The notes beneath the pieces were generated by a model. That model saw only the letters and a program-made list of their open reading frames with translations. It did no database searches and was not told where the DNA came from. From Cyanophora paradoxa (taxonomy: Eukaryota; Glaucocystophyceae; Cyanophorales; Cyanophoraceae), in contig QPMI01000237.1 of NCBI GenBank assembly GCA_004431415.1, positions 1 through 64,000 of the forward strand: a stretch of 64,000 nt of DNA. Direction: 5' to 3'. Below are positions 10,443 to 21,217 of this stretch, piece by piece; the stretch's first letter is position 1; the number at the start of each line of letters is the position of its first letter. A program made the position numbers and the translations under genes.

Positions 10443-13270
10443 ATGACGAGCCGCGAGCCCATCATTCGGGAGGAGTCGGATGAGGACGAGGAGGAGTCGA
10501 AGCCGACGTCGGGCAATGCAGGCGCGACCTCGGACCTCGCAAAGCAGGACAACCTGGAGGTGCAGCTCGCGGAGATGCTTGACGACGACCTCGATGGCCT
10601 GGAGGAAATCGGTGCGTTGCTGGGGCGCTGCGGCCGGGCGCGGGAGCGGGGCGAGCGCTGACGCGCCCTGCGGGGCGGCAGACGAGGACATGAACAAGTT
10701 CCAGCAGGACGACCTCGTGAAGGACGCGCTGCTCAAGGGCGTAGACCTGCGGGAATACGCGCGGGAGGTGGAGGCGAACCTGCGCGAGGTCGAGAAGGCC
10801 TCCATCACCGACTGTGCGCCCCGCGCCGCCCGCCGGGACGCCGCCTCCGCTGCCGCCGCCGCCGCCGCGGGCCGAAGGCGGGGCTCGGGACAGACATCAA
10901 GGAGAGCAACAACCTGGCCTCGCTGCACAGCCAGATCCGGCAGTGCGACGCGGTGCTGGAGCGCATGGAGAAGATGCTGAGCGGCTTCCAGGTGCGAGCC
11001 GCGGGGCGGGGGCGGGCGGCGGGGCCTGAGGGGCGCGCAGGGGGACCTGGGGAGCATCAGCTCGGAGATCAAGCACCTGCAGGACGAGTCGATGAGCATG
11101 AACATCAAAGTCCGCAACCGCAAGGTGCGCGGGCCTGGGCGGGGCGGGGCGGGGCGGGGCGGGCCGATGGGGGCGGCAGGCGGCGGAGAAGAAGCTCGGC
11201 AAGTTCATCGAGCGCGTCGTCGTGCCCCCGGACCTCATCACGTCCGCCCGCCCCGCCCCGCCCGCCCCGCCCCGCCCGCGGGGGCCGCTGACGGGGCGGC
11301 AGGAACATCTGCGACGGGGAGGTGAACGAGGGGTACGTGGAGTACCTGCAGCAGCTGGACCGGAAGATCGAGAGCATCGAGGCGGGGAGCACGAAGGACA
11401 CGCTCGCCTCCCGCGACCTCGAGCCCCAGATCGAGAAGCTCCGCATGAAGGCCCGCACCCCGCCCCGCCCCGCCCCGCTCTTGGGCGAGCCGGGCGCAGG
11501 CGGTGGCCAAGGTGCGGGAGTTCCTGCTGACCCGCATCCACGCCCTCAAGAAGCCCAAGACGAACATCCAGATCATCCAGCAGGCCCGCCCTCCCTCCCG
11601 CGCGCCGGCCGGGGCCGCCGCGCGAGCGGGGGGCGGGGGGCGCAGAACGTGCTGCTCAAGTTCAAGTACTTCAACCAGTTCCTGGCGGACAACGGGCGGG
11701 AGGCGTTCCTGGAGGTGCGGGAGACGTACGTCGACATCCTCTCGAAGATCTACCAGCAGTACTTCAAGGGCTACATCGCCTCCCTCGCCAAGCTCCAGTA
11801 CGACGTCGCCAACAAGAACGACCTCCTCGGCGTCGACGAGAAGGAGTCCCGCAGTCCGCCCGCCCCCCGCCCCCGTCCCCGGCCGGGGCCTGAGGGGGCG
11901 GCGCAGCGCTCTTCGGGGCGAAGCCGGACCCGAAGGCGCGGTACGCGGTCTTCTCGCTGGGGGAGCGGGGGACGGTGCTGCAGGAAGTCGAGAACCCGCA
12001 GCCGATCATCCCGCACATGGCGGCGCAGGCGGGCCACAAGTTCACCTTCGAGTTCATCTTCCGCTCGGTGATGCTGCTGCTGATGGACACGTGCACGGCC
12101 GAGTACCTCTTCTGCGTCGACTTCTTCGGGCGCAACAAGGACATGTTCTCGTTGATCTTCGCCCGCACCATCGCCCTCGTCGTCGAGGCCGTCGAGGCCT
12201 ACGTCGCCTCCTCGTACGACTGCATCGGCGTCCTCCTCATGATCCGCGTCACCCAGCAGCAGCAGGCCGCCATGCTCAAGCGCCGCGTCCCCGTCCTCGA
12301 CGCCCTCTTCGACCGGTCCGCCCCGCCCGCCCGCCCCGGGGCGAGGGGCGCGGCCCGACGGGGCCCCGGGCAGGTACAACCTGCTGCTGTGGCCGCGCTT
12401 CAAGGCGATCTTCGACGCGCACGTGGACAGCGTGCGCCAGGCGCAGTCCGTCAAGCGCCTCTGGACCACCGACGTCCACCCCCACTACGTCCGCCCCCCG
12501 CTCCGCCTGCCCTCCCGCCCGCCCCGGGGTCGGTGCGAGGGGGCGGGGGGCGGGCAGATGACGCGGCGGTACGCGGAGCTGAGCGCGGCGCTCTCGGCGC
12601 TGAACCGCGAGGCCGGGGACGACTCGCTGCGCACGGCGCTGGCGACGCTGCGGCTCGAGGTGGCCAAGCTAATCGCGCGGATGGCGGCCGAGCACTCGCA
12701 GCACATCGCCAAGATCGTCTTCCTCATCAACAACTACGACCTGATCACGGGGGTGTGCGCGGAGCGGGGCGTGGAGAGCGAGGACGGGAGCTACTTCGGG
12801 GAGCAGCTGGCGCAGCAGACGAGCTTCTTCGTGGAGGAGGAGCTCGGGGCCTCCTACGGCAAGCTCATCTCCTTCGTCAAGCGCACCGAGCCGCTCCTCT
12901 CCGCCCCCACCTTCAACCCCGAGCGCCCGCCCGTGGACCCCGCCGAGGTCGAGAAGCTCGTCAAGGAGTTCAACGCGCGCTGGAAGCAGGGGATCGAGGG
13001 GATGAACGCCGACGTCATGAAGTACTTCTCCAACTTCAAGATCGGGATGGAGATCCTCAAGCAGGCCCTCACGCAACTGCTCCTCTACTACACCCGCTTC
13101 CTCGACATCGTCAAGAAGTGCTTCAAGAACCCGCCCTTCAGCCGCGACATCGTCTCCATCCCCAACATCATGTCCGCCCGCCCCGCCCCGCCCCGCCTCC
13201 TTGCCCCGCCGCCCCCGCCGAGCCGGGCACCCACAGGTACGAGATCCGGCAGTACTCGCGCCAGATCTGA
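10443..13270 (+). CDS. VPS52: VPS52, subunit of the GARP/EARP tethering complexes
   Basis: ATG 10443, stop 13268-13270, about 13 introns. An acidic leader (REESDEDEEESKP) is followed by the Vps52/Sac2 family core: YIKESNNLASLHSQIRQCDA, MEKMLSGFQ, the coiled-coil SSEIKHLQDESMSMNIKVRN, and AEKKLGKFIERVVVPPDLI. Then come AVAKVREFLLTRIHALKKPK, VLLKFKYFNQFLADNGREAF, QYDVANKNDLLGVDEKE, TRRYAELSAALSALNREAG, KIVFLINNYDLITGVCAERG and FSNFKIGMEILKQALTQLLL. The last exon supplies YEIRQYSRQI. VPS52 acts at the trans-Golgi and recycling endosomes, where GARP and EARP tether retrograde and recycling vesicles. Co-linearity with human VPS52 spans the whole length, so this is a confident call. Introns at 11451-11499 and 11584-11645 use GC donors; others use GT. 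The exons show the G-rich start and C-rich end seen across the window. Confidence 0.95.
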
Positions 13271-13382
13271 GGACCCTCCCCTCCCCGCCCCGCCCCGCTC
13301 CACCCGCACCCCTCCCCTCCGGCCCCTCCTCGCAAGTCCCCTCCAAAATCGCTCCTTGCAACAGCTGCAGGGCGCGGGGCGT

Positions 13383-13463
13383 CTAGTACTCGGGCCAGTT
13401 GGTGGCCGCGGGGCCGCCGGCGGGCTGGGCGGGGGTGGGCTGGGCGTAGGGGTACGGGGCGGG
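13383..13463 (-). pseudogene. Stray copy of the 3' end of the 16-18 kb membrane-protein gene
   Basis: On the minus strand this reads APYPYAQPTPAQPAGGPAAT then NWPEY and a stop at 13383. The gene that ends at 16043 finishes VPYPFAQPASAQPAPGPAAT, DWPEY, stop. The two segments match at most positions at both DNA and protein level, including the stop. No upstream exons of that gene are visible here, so this is a partial duplicate about 2.7 kb from its source. Alternatively it is the last exon of a much diverged paralogue. Confidence 0.7.
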
Positions 13464-14203
13464 GGGGGAGGATGGGGGGTAGGTCAATTCTCTCGGAACA
13501 CGAGCTCTCGATCGCGAGTCGCGCATTAATATTGCACTGCGGCACGCGCCGCGGCGTCGATCTGCTCGCAGCTCCTGCTCACAGCCCGGCGTCCGTTTCA
13601 CCGCCGATAGCGTCAGCAAAACCAGCCAATTGCAAAACCCGCTTTCTCTTCGAATTCTCCGGCGCGGCTTGCACAGCGCAACCACGCACACGCATCGTTC
13701 TCAGCCTCTACGCGGACGCTAAAAGCGGTGCGCAAACCCTGTCTGTTCGAATTCTCGCGCGCCCTGCAGCTGGCCGGCGCCGCGCCCACTCGGCGGAGCT
13801 CAAGTTTGGGACTCGCGATCGGCGAGCTCACCCTATCATCGCAGTGTTCAGGATCGCATCATGGACCACACATCCCAGTGCTTGGAGGCGCCGCCGGCCG
13901 CGGCTGCGGTCCCAAGTGCGACCGCTCCAAGCGCGGATATCGGTTCGAGCTGCCGTGCCGGCCTTCAGCTTCGAACTTGCTTGCACGATTTAGCTCGCAA
14001 CTAAAACCGTGATTCTTGCAACCGGAGCACCAGCCGCAGACATAGCGCGAGGCCTTCAGGCTCGATAGCTATAGGCTGAAGGGCAGCGCCCGCCGGCTGC
14101 GGCATGCATAAACCCCCTATTGTAACGTTTTTATATCGGAGACACGCACATCGTCATATAACGAGAGTTTCGCCGTGATCAGGTGGTGATATCGATACTC
14201 TAG
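13464..14203. other. Intergenic, no gene recognised
   Basis: Lower-GC spacer (relative to exons) between the duplicated gene end and the tandem-exon gene. It has short open frames on both strands but no recognisable domain. Its right part may contain an upstream exon and promoter of the tandem-exon gene. Confidence 0.4.
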
Positions 14204-15636
14204 ATCTCATCCTGGAGCCCCATACTCTCATCCTGGAGCCCCAGGACATCGAAAAAGAAGAGAAGCAGCTTGAAGCGTTCAACCAGTTTCTGCAGATGGC
14301 ACAGCAGATGGCGCAGGAGCATCCAGAGGTACGCTGCTCCCTGTTTCCCTCCTGCCCTCTCCTCTCACTCATGATCACTAGTAAAAAGGGGTCCGAACTG
14401 ATCTAATTACGACTGAACTGAGACCTGATATATTTGATCGGCCACCGATCTAATTCCGACCATAAAATGGGGACATGGACTGAATTGCGATCGAACTGCG
14501 ATCTAATTCAGATAGGTCTCAGTTAGATCGCAATTTGATCGCCGCTGCCCGCGGCCGGGGGCTAGCGCTGCCCTACGCTTCCCCGCCGCCCTGGCCCGGC
14601 CCCGGCTAGATCGCCGGGCCGACTGAACTGCGATCGAATATATTAGGTCGCAATTAGGTCGCAATTCGATCAGTTTCCTTCATCATTCCCCTCTCACTCT
14701 TTAAATTCCTTCCTCCACTCCTCCACTTCCACTTCTTCCCACTTCCACTTTCTACATCCCGTCCGAAATGACCGCGGCCCGCCTCGCAGATGTTTGAGAA
14801 CGTGGGCAAGCGAGCCGGCGAACGCCTCGCGTCGGGCATGGAGGCTGCTGCGGAGAGCCTGGCGGAAGGCGCGAAGAGCCTGACGGAAGGCGCGAAGAGC
14901 TTGGGGCAGGTAAGCTTGCGCGAATCCTGGATGCGCAGGAAGTAGTGGAAGAACTAACCGAATCGCCTCCGCAGAGCCTGAAGGACAGCGCGAAAAGCCT
15001 CGAGACGTGCGCGAAGAACTTGGGGCAGGTAAGCTCGTTTGAATCCCGGATGCGAGCGAAGGCGTGCAAGAACTAATTACATCGCGTCCGCAGAGCCTGA
15101 AGGACAGCGCGGAAAGCCTCGAGCTCGAGACTTGCGCGAAGAACTTGGGGCAGGTAAGCTCACACGAATCCCGGATGCGAGCGAAGGCGTGAAAGAACTA
15201 ATTACATCGTGTCCGCAGAGCCTGAAGGACAGCGCGGAAAGCCTCGAGACGTGCGCGAAGAGCTTGGGGCAGGTAAGCTCACACAAATCCCGGATGCGAG
15301 CGAAGGCGTGAAAGAACTAATTACATCGTGTCCGCAGAGCCTGAAGGACAGCGCGGAAAGCCTCGAGACGTGCGCGAAGAGCTTGGGGCAGGTAAGCTCA
15401 CACGAATCCTAGAAGGCGTGGGATGCAAGAACTAATTACATCCCGTCCACAGACAATCAAATTCGTGTCCATGGTAACTCAGGTCTGCAATTCTCTTGTT
15501 TAGACTCACTCGATTTTTTCAGGCTGGGCTCTTTGTGGCTGGGCTCTTTGCGGTTGGGATGCGCGAGAACCCGCTGCCCGAGTTGGTGATCCTTGCGACT
15601 GCAGTTGCAGTCCTCCAGCCCGCGATGTACCAGTGA
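14204..15636 (+). CDS. Protein with tandem 18-residue exon repeats and C-terminal membrane anchor
   Basis: Novel-looking gene. Exon 1 (to 14328) reads DIEKEEKQLEAFNQFLQMAQ and ends QMAQEHPE. Exon 2 (14790-14909) encodes MFENVGKRAGERLASGMEAA followed by two copies of an (A/T)EGAKSL motif. Exons 3-6 (14975-15028, 15094-15153, 15219-15272, 15338-15391) each encode one copy of SLKDSAESLETCAKSLGQ; exon 4 has two extra residues. Exon 7 (15453-15473) is 21 nt. Exon 8 (15523-15636) encodes a hydrophobic tail (ELVILATAVAVLQPAMYQ). All these introns are phase 0. Each repeat predicts an amphipathic helix with one Cys, so the protein looks like an extended helical rod anchored at its C-terminus. The start is uncertain: the first in-frame ATG of exon 1 is at 14296, or a further upstream exon exists. 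Function unknown. Confidence 0.75.
14395..14675. mobile_element. MITE-like element in intron 1 of the tandem-exon gene
   Basis: The ends form imperfect terminal inverted repeats of about 45 bp. The left begins gaactgatctaattacgact, and the reverse complement of the right begins aactgatcgaattgcgacc; both continue to a shared tatatt-gatcg motif. Several internal copies of the aattgcgatc motif lie on both strands. TCC flanks both ends and could be a 3-bp target duplication. At 281 bp it cannot encode a transposase. It accounts for most of the unusually long 461-nt intron. Confidence 0.55.
14975..15391 (+). repeat. Tandem exon-intron duplication array
   Basis: Four exons of 54, 60, 54 and 54 nt are separated by three introns of exactly 65 nt; the intron before the array is also 65 nt. 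Unit starts at 14975, 15094, 15219 and 15338 give a 119-bp period, or 125 where exon 4 carries a 6-nt duplication (CTCGAG). The introns share the gtaagctc start, a central cggatgcgagcgaaggcgtg block, an actaattac branch-like motif and a gtccgcag end. The last two units differ at only a few positions, which suggests recent expansion. Confidence 0.9.
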
Positions 15637-16042
15637 TCCAGTGAAAGGGTGCAGACTATTTCGCTTCAAGACACACAGTTCATCGCATCTGACATTTTCA
15701 CATGCAGATCTTCCGAGTTCAACCGCCAAGCTCAAGTTCGAAGGGGACATTATATCTGCAGTCTGACAAGTCTGTGGGTTTAAAAGAACACGACTGCAAA
15801 TCTCCCATGCAGGGCGGGTGTGCTAGCTATAGGGACGGCGGAATGCGGGGGGCGGGCAGCACGGTGTCCGCGGGGGCTCGAGGCCAGTCGACTCGGGCCG
15901 CGGGCAGCAGGGGGGGCTCCACGCGCTCTTTCCAACGTTAAGGGCGCTAGCGCCCGGGGCTGCAGCATGAACGTCTCCTCCGGATCCGCACTCTAGACAC
16001 GTACACACACCCAGCCGCCTCGCTCCGAAGCACGAGAACCGC
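15637..16042. other. Convergent intergenic spacer
   Basis: Spacer between the stops at 15636 (+) and 16043 (-). Left two-thirds are of moderate GC, right part is GC-rich. No gene is seen. Confidence 0.5.
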
Positions 16043-18105
16043 CTAGTACTCGGGCCAGTCGGTGGCCGCGGGGCCGGGGGCGGGCTGGGCGGAGGCGGGC
16101 TGGGCGAAGGGGTACGGGACGGGGCCCTCGGTGTAGGCGGGCTGCGGAGCGTAGGCCCCCGCGTAGGGCTCCGGCGCGAGGCCGTAGCCGGGGGGCGCCC
16201 CCGCCCCCACCGGCGGGCCGTAGGGCTCGGGGGGGAACCCGTAGGCCCCTGCTGAAGGCGCCCGGGCCGCTTCCTCGAAGGCGGCCGGGGGCGGCACCGG
16301 CTCGTAGCCCCGCGGGCCGCGGGGCGGCGGCGGCCGGCGTGGGGGCGCCGGCCCCGCAGCCCCCGGCCGCGGCGGGCGGCCCGGCGTGCCCGCGTACTCG
16401 GGCGCCGGGGCCTCCTCCGCCGGCGCCGCCCGTAGCCGTACGAGGCGTAGTACCCGTCCGCCGCCACCGACGCCGCGAAGTCGTCGGGTACGCGGCGGGC
16501 GCCTCGGCCTCGTACGGCCCGGAAGCGTACCCGGGGTCGGCGGCGGGCCCGGGTCGTACCCGCGCCGGGCTCGTAGCCGAGGGGCGGTAGGCGCGGGGCC
16601 AGGGGCCGGGCCGGGGTCGGGGAAGGCGGCGGGGGCGCCGGGGGGCCCTGGGCGAGCTGGAGCTCGAGGCCGGCGTCGCCGAGGGCGAGGCGGAAGCGGC
16701 GGATGGAGCTCGCCGTCGTGAAGCGCGCGCTGCTCGCCCCCGACACCTCCCCGTCCCCTGCCCCCGCCCGCCTCGCCAGGGGCGGCGCGGCGCGGCGCGA
16801 CACGGGGGGCGCACGGTGCTCGTACTCGTCCGCCTGCACCGCCCGCGAGACGCGCGCCCCGTCCGGCGAACGCTCCTCCTCCGCAACCGGCGGCCCATCC
16901 CTGCCGCCGCTCGCCATCCGGCCCGGCGACGGCGCGGGCGGGCGGGCCGGACGGGCGCACGGCTCGGGGCGGCGGCGGGCCCAGAGGTCGTAGGGGGCGT
17001 GTGGGCGCCGGGGCGGGGCGGAAGGGGGAGAGCCAGGCCTCCTCGAGGTCGGCGAGGCGGCGCTGGACGCCCTTGAAGCCGAACGCCGCCACCGGCAGCA
17101 CCGCGCACGCCGCCAGCACCGCCGCCTGCCCCGCGTCGGCCCGCGCGCCCGGCGGGGCGGGGCGGGGCGGGCGGGCGGGCGGACGGCGCCGGCGAGGCGG
17201 AGGATGCCGTGGAGGGCGAGGGCGACGGCCTCGGGGCGGGCGGGTCCCGCAGCGGGAACTCCATGTCCTGTGGCGCGTGCGCCAGGAACACCTGCACCCG
17301 CGCCGCTGCTGCCCCGTCGGGCCCCGCCCCGCCGGCGCCCCGCGGGCGGGCGGCGCGCACAGCGGACGTCGTCCCAGGGCTGCGCGGGGGAGCCCGGCGG
17401 GGCGGGGCACGCGTAGTACGGCCCGACGGTGACCTGGCTCCAGTCGGCGCACGTGTAGTTCCACTCACCGCCGCCGGCGTCGGCGCCGGGCGGGCAGGGG
17501 GCGCCGGGGCCGCAGTAGATGGCGTCGCAGGGGCCGCCGGGGGCGCGGGCGAAGGGCCGGGCGGCGACGAGGGCGCCGCAGCGCGCGTCGGCGTAGAGGG
17601 TCACGTTGTACTCGTAGCGGTAGAGCACCTCGCCGGCGCGCCCGGGGAAGCGCGCCAGGCCGGGCTCCTGCTTCGGGCCCCCCTCGGCGCGCCAGAAGGA
17701 GCCCTTGCTGTACGTCTGGTGCCGCGTGAACTCGAAGGCCACCGCCAGGCGGCTCGTCGCCGCGAAAGTCCAGCCCAGCTGCACGCACACGCTCTGCGCC
17801 CGCGCCCGCGGCTCCACGTCTGCGCGGCGCCGGCTCGGCGAGCGAGCCCCGTGCGCGCGGCAGGGCGACGCACTGAAGCCGGCGACGACTTCGCCGTTCG
17901 CCAGTACGGTCACGTCGCTCCCGCTGAACGCCCGCGCCAGGCCGACGGCGGCCAGGAGAACCAAGACGAGGAGCGACTGGGGCGGGCAGAAGGTTCGAGC
18001 TGTGCCCCGTCGAATGTTGCAAAAGCGCAAGGGAGGCGCGGCTGCACCCGAACGTGCAGCGCGGGAGCCCAGCGAGCTCCGCCGCCAAGCCGGAACGGCT
18101 CCCAT
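16043..18105 (-). CDS. Membrane protein with Cys-containing N-terminal domain and Pro/Tyr-rich tail
   Basis: Not recognised as a known family. On the minus strand a possible ATG at 18105 precedes a hydrophobic segment (SLLVLVLLAAVGLARA) that looks like a signal peptide or anchor. An extracellular-type domain follows: VCVQLGWTFAATSRLAVAFE, YRYEYNVTLYADARCGALV, GPCDAIYCGPGAPCPPGAD and EWNYTCADWSQVTVGPYYAC. It contains about seven Cys and NVT and NYT glycosylation motifs. Next come AARVQVFLAHAPQDMEFPLR and a second hydrophobic stretch (AAVLAACAVLPVAAFGF). The remainder is a long polar region (RAVQADEYEHRAPPVSRRAA, SARFTTASSIRRFRLALGDA) and a Pro/Tyr/Gly tail (EPYAGAYAPQPAYTEG) ending TDWPEY. The topology suggests a surface or endomembrane protein with a disordered cytosolic tail. 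Exon limits in the tail are uncertain. Confidence 0.6.
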
Positions 18106-18545
18106 TCAAACACCCGCGGACGGCCGGGGCCGTACTCTACCTCATAGAGCTGAAAATTGTATCAGCTACAAGAAAGCGCCCCGTGGTGGCTCCCGCGCTG
18201 ACCAAGGCCGCGCTGTCCAGGTGTTCGCCGTGCACGCTTGGATAACGATTCGTGCAGCACTCAGGGCGCGGGAAAGCTCGTGCTAAAGCTGGCAGGAGCA
18301 GTTCTGGCCGAAAGATTGCCAGACGGGTACAGAGAAGCTGCTGTTCGATTGCCAGCTTCAGCCGCAGCTGGCAGTCGCCCCTCCCGGTAGCTTCAGACTC
18401 CCTGGCAGACTCCCACCGCAGTCCTGAGGTTTGTCAAAACATCAAACGTTAGCGGCCGCCGCCAGCGGCCGAGCTGCAGCTGCATGCGTACGCGAGCTTG
18501 GCGTGGTCGCGTACGATCTGCCCGTGCTGGCTTGAGCATCGATCG
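18106..18545. promoter_or_regulatory. Divergent intergenic region
   Basis: 440 bp between the putative ATG at 18105 (-) and the ATG at 18546 (+). No exon is seen. Presumed to contain both promoters. Confidence 0.4.
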
Positions 18546-21111
18546 ATGCCGCGCGGGGCGGGTGGCGCGCTAGCGCTGCTCGCAGTGCTCGGCCTCGGGC
18601 TCCTGCTCCCATGCGACGGCGTCGGCCCGGCATGGGGCGGCGCTGGATACGCGCCCTCAATCTACCTGCGCGAGCTGCAAGTGGGGCAGCCGGAGGTCCT
18701 TCGCATCGGTCCGTGCCCGTGCGTATGGAGCTGGTTCGTCTCCGTGGAGCTGCTGACAGCGAAGGTGAGCGCGCCACGAGCTAGGGCCGCGCGCTCGTCC
18801 CGCGAGGGCCTCGAGCGGGGCCCGGGCCCGGGGCAGGTGGAGCTGGCGTTCTACCGCGCGTCGGAATGGGAGATCGCGCTTGCCGGCCTCCCCGCCACGC
18901 GCCTCGCCTCCTTCCTCGCCCCGGACTGCTCCAAGGTCCCCCCCGCCGCCGCCCCGCCCGCCGGCGGCGCCCGCGACGCGAGCCGATGCGGGCGGGGGGG
19001 CGGGCAGGGGCACCCCATCTACGAGACGTGCCAGCCGGCGGCGGGGCAGCTGCTGGCGGGGACGGCGGGGGAGGGCGAGGTCGTGGCGGTGCTGGCGGCG
19101 ACGCAGGCGGACCGGCCCCGCGTCGCCTCCTCGACCGCCTTCTTCAACCTCACCGCCCGCCCCGCCGACCTCCGCCGCCACCGCGTCGCCCTCGCCCCGG
19201 GCACCGCTGCCTCGCTCGCCCGCCGCGACTGCAACGGCCGGTGCGCGCGCCGGTGGCCCCGGCCCGTGCGGGGCCGGGGGGCGAGCCTCGCGGGGGCGGC
19301 AGGTGCGGGCTCTCGTTCCGGTCGGAGGCGGAGTGGAGCGGGGCGGGGGCCGAGGGCGGCGGCCTCTACCTGCTCGTCGTCGAGCCGGGGCCCGGCGGGG
19401 AGGCGGGAGAGGGCGGGTGCGGGGCGGTCATCGCGGGGGCGCGGCAGGTGCTGCTCGCGGGGCCCTACGACGAGCTCGAGGGGGTCGAGCTGCTCGCCCC
19501 CGCGCTCCACGTCCTCCTCTGCAACGACGGGCCGGGCCCGCCGCCGCCGCCGTCTCCCTCGCCCTCGCCCCGCCCCGCCCCCGCCTCCTCGGCCGCTACC
19601 GCGCCATCTCCCCGGGCGGGCCCTCCGCCTCTACGGGACGGGCCTCGCCCCGCCCCCGACGAGGCCGCCCCGGCGTCTCCCTCGGGGCCGCCCCTGCGCG
19701 GACGCCCACGTGCTCGCCCCGGGCTTCGCCGTCGAGTGCTTCGCCCCGCCGGGCGCCGGCGCCGCCCTCGACCTCCGCCTCGCCCTCCCGCCCCTCGCCC
19801 TCGCCGCCCCGCCGCCTTCTCCTACGACCGTCCGCCCCCCCGCGCCCCGCCCCGCGCCCCGCCCTGCGCCGCGCCTCACGCCGCGCAGCGCCGGAGCCGT
19901 GGGCTCTCTTCCTCCTCCCTGACGGCCGCGCCTGGCTCGCCGGCATGGGCCTCGGCCCCCCGGGGCGCCCCTCGCCGTCACCGTCGCCGGGCGCCCGTGC
20001 GGCGGGGCGCGCCTCGCGGCGCCGCACGCGCTGGTGGAGTGCCGGCCCGAGGCGGCCCCGGCGGGGGCGGCCGCCGCCGTCGCCGTCACCGTGGCGGGGC
20101 AGGAGGGCGCCGCCGAGGCCCTCCCCGTCCTCCGCCTCCGTGCCGCCCCTGCCCCGCCCCGCCCGCCCCGCTCCCTCGGGCCGAGGCGGGGCGGGGCAGG
20201 GCCGGGGAGGCGGGGGCGCAGCGGCGGGAGGCGCGGGAGGCGCTGCGGGGGTGCTGGCGGGGCCCCCGCGCTGGACGAGCCGGCCGCCTTCCTCGCCCTC
20301 CTCCCCTCCCTCGACTGCCCCGGCGCCCGCCGCCTCGGGGCGACGGGCGCGGCCCCGCCCCGCCCGCCCGCCCGCCCGCGCGGGGGCGTGACGGGGCGCA
20401 GGGACGGGGGCAAGTGGGTGTGCGGCGTGGAGGAGCTGCGGCGGGCCTACCCCTGCGTCGTCTACAGCTTCGGCTCCCACGGCGCGGCCCGCCCCGCGCC
20501 GCCCCTCAGCCGGCGCTCACGCGGGGCCGGCGCCGCATGCGCAGCGGACCCGTCGTTCGAGCTGGCGGTGCGGGCAGAGGCGGCGGGGTGCGAGGCGCAC
20601 ACCTTCGACCCGTTCCTCAACGCGACGGGCCGGGCGGCGATGGAGGCGCTGGGCGGGGCCCTCACCTTCCACGCCGCCGGCGTCGCCGGGTCGGGGGCGG
20701 GGCCCTCCGGGGCGCTGCGGACGCTGGGGTCGATCGCGAGCGGGCTGGGGCACGGGGCGCTGGAGGTGCTGAAGATGGACGTCGAGGGGGCCGAGTTCGG
20801 CGTCCTCGAGGACCTCCTCGCCGGGGGCCCAGGCCTCCCCGCCGTCCGCCGCCTCCTCGTCGAGGCCCGCCCCGCCCCGGCCCCGCCATCCCCGCCCCGC
20901 CCGAGCCCCGGGGCTGGGACACGCGCAGGTGCACCACGCGGCGGACGTGGCGGCGGAGCGGGGGCCGCAGGCGGGAGCCTTCTACGGGCGGGTGGCGGGG
21001 CTGGTGGCCGACCTGGAGGCGCGCCTCGGGCTGCTCCTGCACTCGGTGGAGGTCAACGCCCGCTACCACGCCGCCGCCGAGCTCTCATTCTACCGCCCCG
21101 CCGCCCCCTGA
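18546..21111 (+). CDS. Secreted/Golgi FkbM (METTL24-type) methyltransferase
   Basis: ATG 18546 starts a signal peptide (GALALLAVLGLGLLLPCDG). The N-terminal half is a set of beta-rich exons: YLRELQVGQPEVLRIGPCPC, YRASEWEIALAGLPATRLAS, TFETCQ-like IYETCQPAAGQLLAG, VLLAGPYDELEGVELLAPAL and WALFLLPDGRAWLAGMGLG. The C-terminal half is a Methyltransf_21/FkbM-type domain: KWVCGVEELRRAYPCVVYSF, GSHG|DPSFELAVRAEAAGCE, AHTFDPFLNATGRAAMEALG, then the hallmark LEVLKMDVEGAEFGVLEDLL and RRLLVEA. It ends LSFYRPAAP at 21111. The SAM site is inferred from the YSFGSHGD and HTFDP motifs. Substrate is unknown; relatives act on glycans or other secreted molecules. The gene is convergent with the FCP1-like gene (106 bp between stops). 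Confidence 0.78.
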
Positions 21112-21217
21112 CCCGCCCCGCCCCGAGCCCGCCCCGCGACGTGTCCTGTTTCGAATCCCATCGCACAGTGGAAGGAGCGTGCACATGTAGCGTGGGTCGG
21201 GGGGAGGGGCGGGGCGC

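Noticed and set aside
14975-15391. CRISPR-like array
   Set aside because: The regular repeats are coding exons separated by near-identical introns with GT/AG ends, not short repeats with unique spacers. The organism is eukaryotic.
15823-18105. Single 760-codon minus-strand open frame
   Set aside because: It includes introns (for example after VVAGF) and changes frame relative to the conserved-looking exons. The spliced model ending at 16043 fits better.
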